This document shows positions 63,765-64,000 of a stretch of 64,000 bases of DNA, piece by piece. Source of the DNA: an uncultured Chloroflexota bacterium (GTDB lineage Bacteria; Chloroflexota; Anaerolineae; Anaerolineales; Anaerolineaceae). Position numbers and translations under genes: made by a program. The stretch is from contig CACYHU010000009.1 of assembly GCA_902774215.1 (NCBI GenBank), positions 24,934 through 88,933 on the forward strand, in the 5' to 3' direction. The notes beneath the pieces are model-generated. The model saw only the letters and a list, made by a program, of their open reading frames with translations, was not told the origin of the DNA and ran no database searches. The first letter of the stretch is position 1, and each line of letters begins with the position of its first letter.

Positions 63765-63792
63765 TTGACAGAAATCACCAGACACATATAAT
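63765..63792 (+). promoter_or_regulatory. rRNA operon promoter
   Basis: TTGACA (63765-63770) and TATAAT (63787-63792) are both perfect, 16 bases apart. The start would be near 63799, directly before a GTTGCCC/GGGCAAC hairpin (63801-63823), and about 144 bases before the mature 16S end. The leader contains GAGAACCTTGACAAT (63833-63847), which could be an antitermination or processing sequence or a second -35 box. Confidence 0.85.
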
Positions 63793-63942
63793 AAATGACT
63801 GTTGCCCACAAAACGGGGGCAACAAAAACAAAGAGAACCTTGACAATTGAGAAGCAGCAGAAATAAAACAAACCAGACAATTCCGGCGAATAAAATCCGT
63901 GAAAAAAAGTAAGAAACAGTGAGGAATCACTGAGAAAGAAAT

Positions 63943-64000
<58 letters not shown>

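Overview
The window looks like the chromosome of an anaerobic, moderate-GC bacterium. The best guess is a member of Chloroflexota class Anaerolineae. This is an inference from the style of the secreted Ig-like proteins, the contractile-injection gene set, the butyryl-CoA operon and the first 58 bases of the 16S rRNA; only the full 16S would settle it.

Layout. (1) 1-16060: two giant exported repeat proteins on the + strand, one cut by the left edge, separated by a 1.3 kb block of tandem and palindromic intergenic repeats. (2) 16118-19466: a membrane-anchored periplasmic-binding-like protein and a AAA+ ATPase of the kind found with extracellular contractile injection systems (eCIS), followed by a bidirectional terminator and a convergent secreted S41 peptidase. 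(3) 21943-43063: a long collinear eCIS locus. It encodes a DUF4157 metallopeptidase-like protein, DUF4255 cap protein, sheath, tube, a second tube-like protein, tail assembly protein, two ~50-aa proteins, two more tube-like proteins, a 1442-aa protein with about 26 copies of a 32-residue repeat, LysM tube-initiator protein, VgrG-like spike, PAAR tip, gp25, gpJ-like and gpI-like baseplate proteins, a eCIS-type accessory protein and a secreted lytic-transglycosylase-like protein. (4) 43615-46165, - strand: a DUF4342 membrane protein with an OmpR-type response regulator and histidine kinase. (5) 46337-49352: an OLD/RecF-like ATPase, a sirtuin and an ADP-ribosylglycohydrolase. (6) 49551-57041: a tight operon of sigma-54 carrying an extra zinc ribbon, PAS histidine kinase, NtrC-type activator without a DNA-binding domain, small membrane protein, and a TPR plus caspase-like (C25 fold) protein. 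A near-consensus -24/-12 promoter lies in front of rpoN. (7) 57349-63399: thiolase, crotonase, 3-hydroxybutyryl-CoA dehydrogenase, acyl-CoA dehydrogenase, EtfB and EtfA, behind a strong sigma-70 promoter that contains a perfect CcpA/LacI-type operator. (8) 63400-64000: a palindrome, a degenerate CCTATAAC-like simple repeat, an rRNA promoter and the 16S 5' end.

The most interesting parts are the eCIS locus with its repeat-expanded protein in the Afp6/Pvc6 slot and a (V/I)QR(E/D) motif shared with the DUF4157 protein, and the self-contained sigma-54 operon ending in a caspase-like protein.
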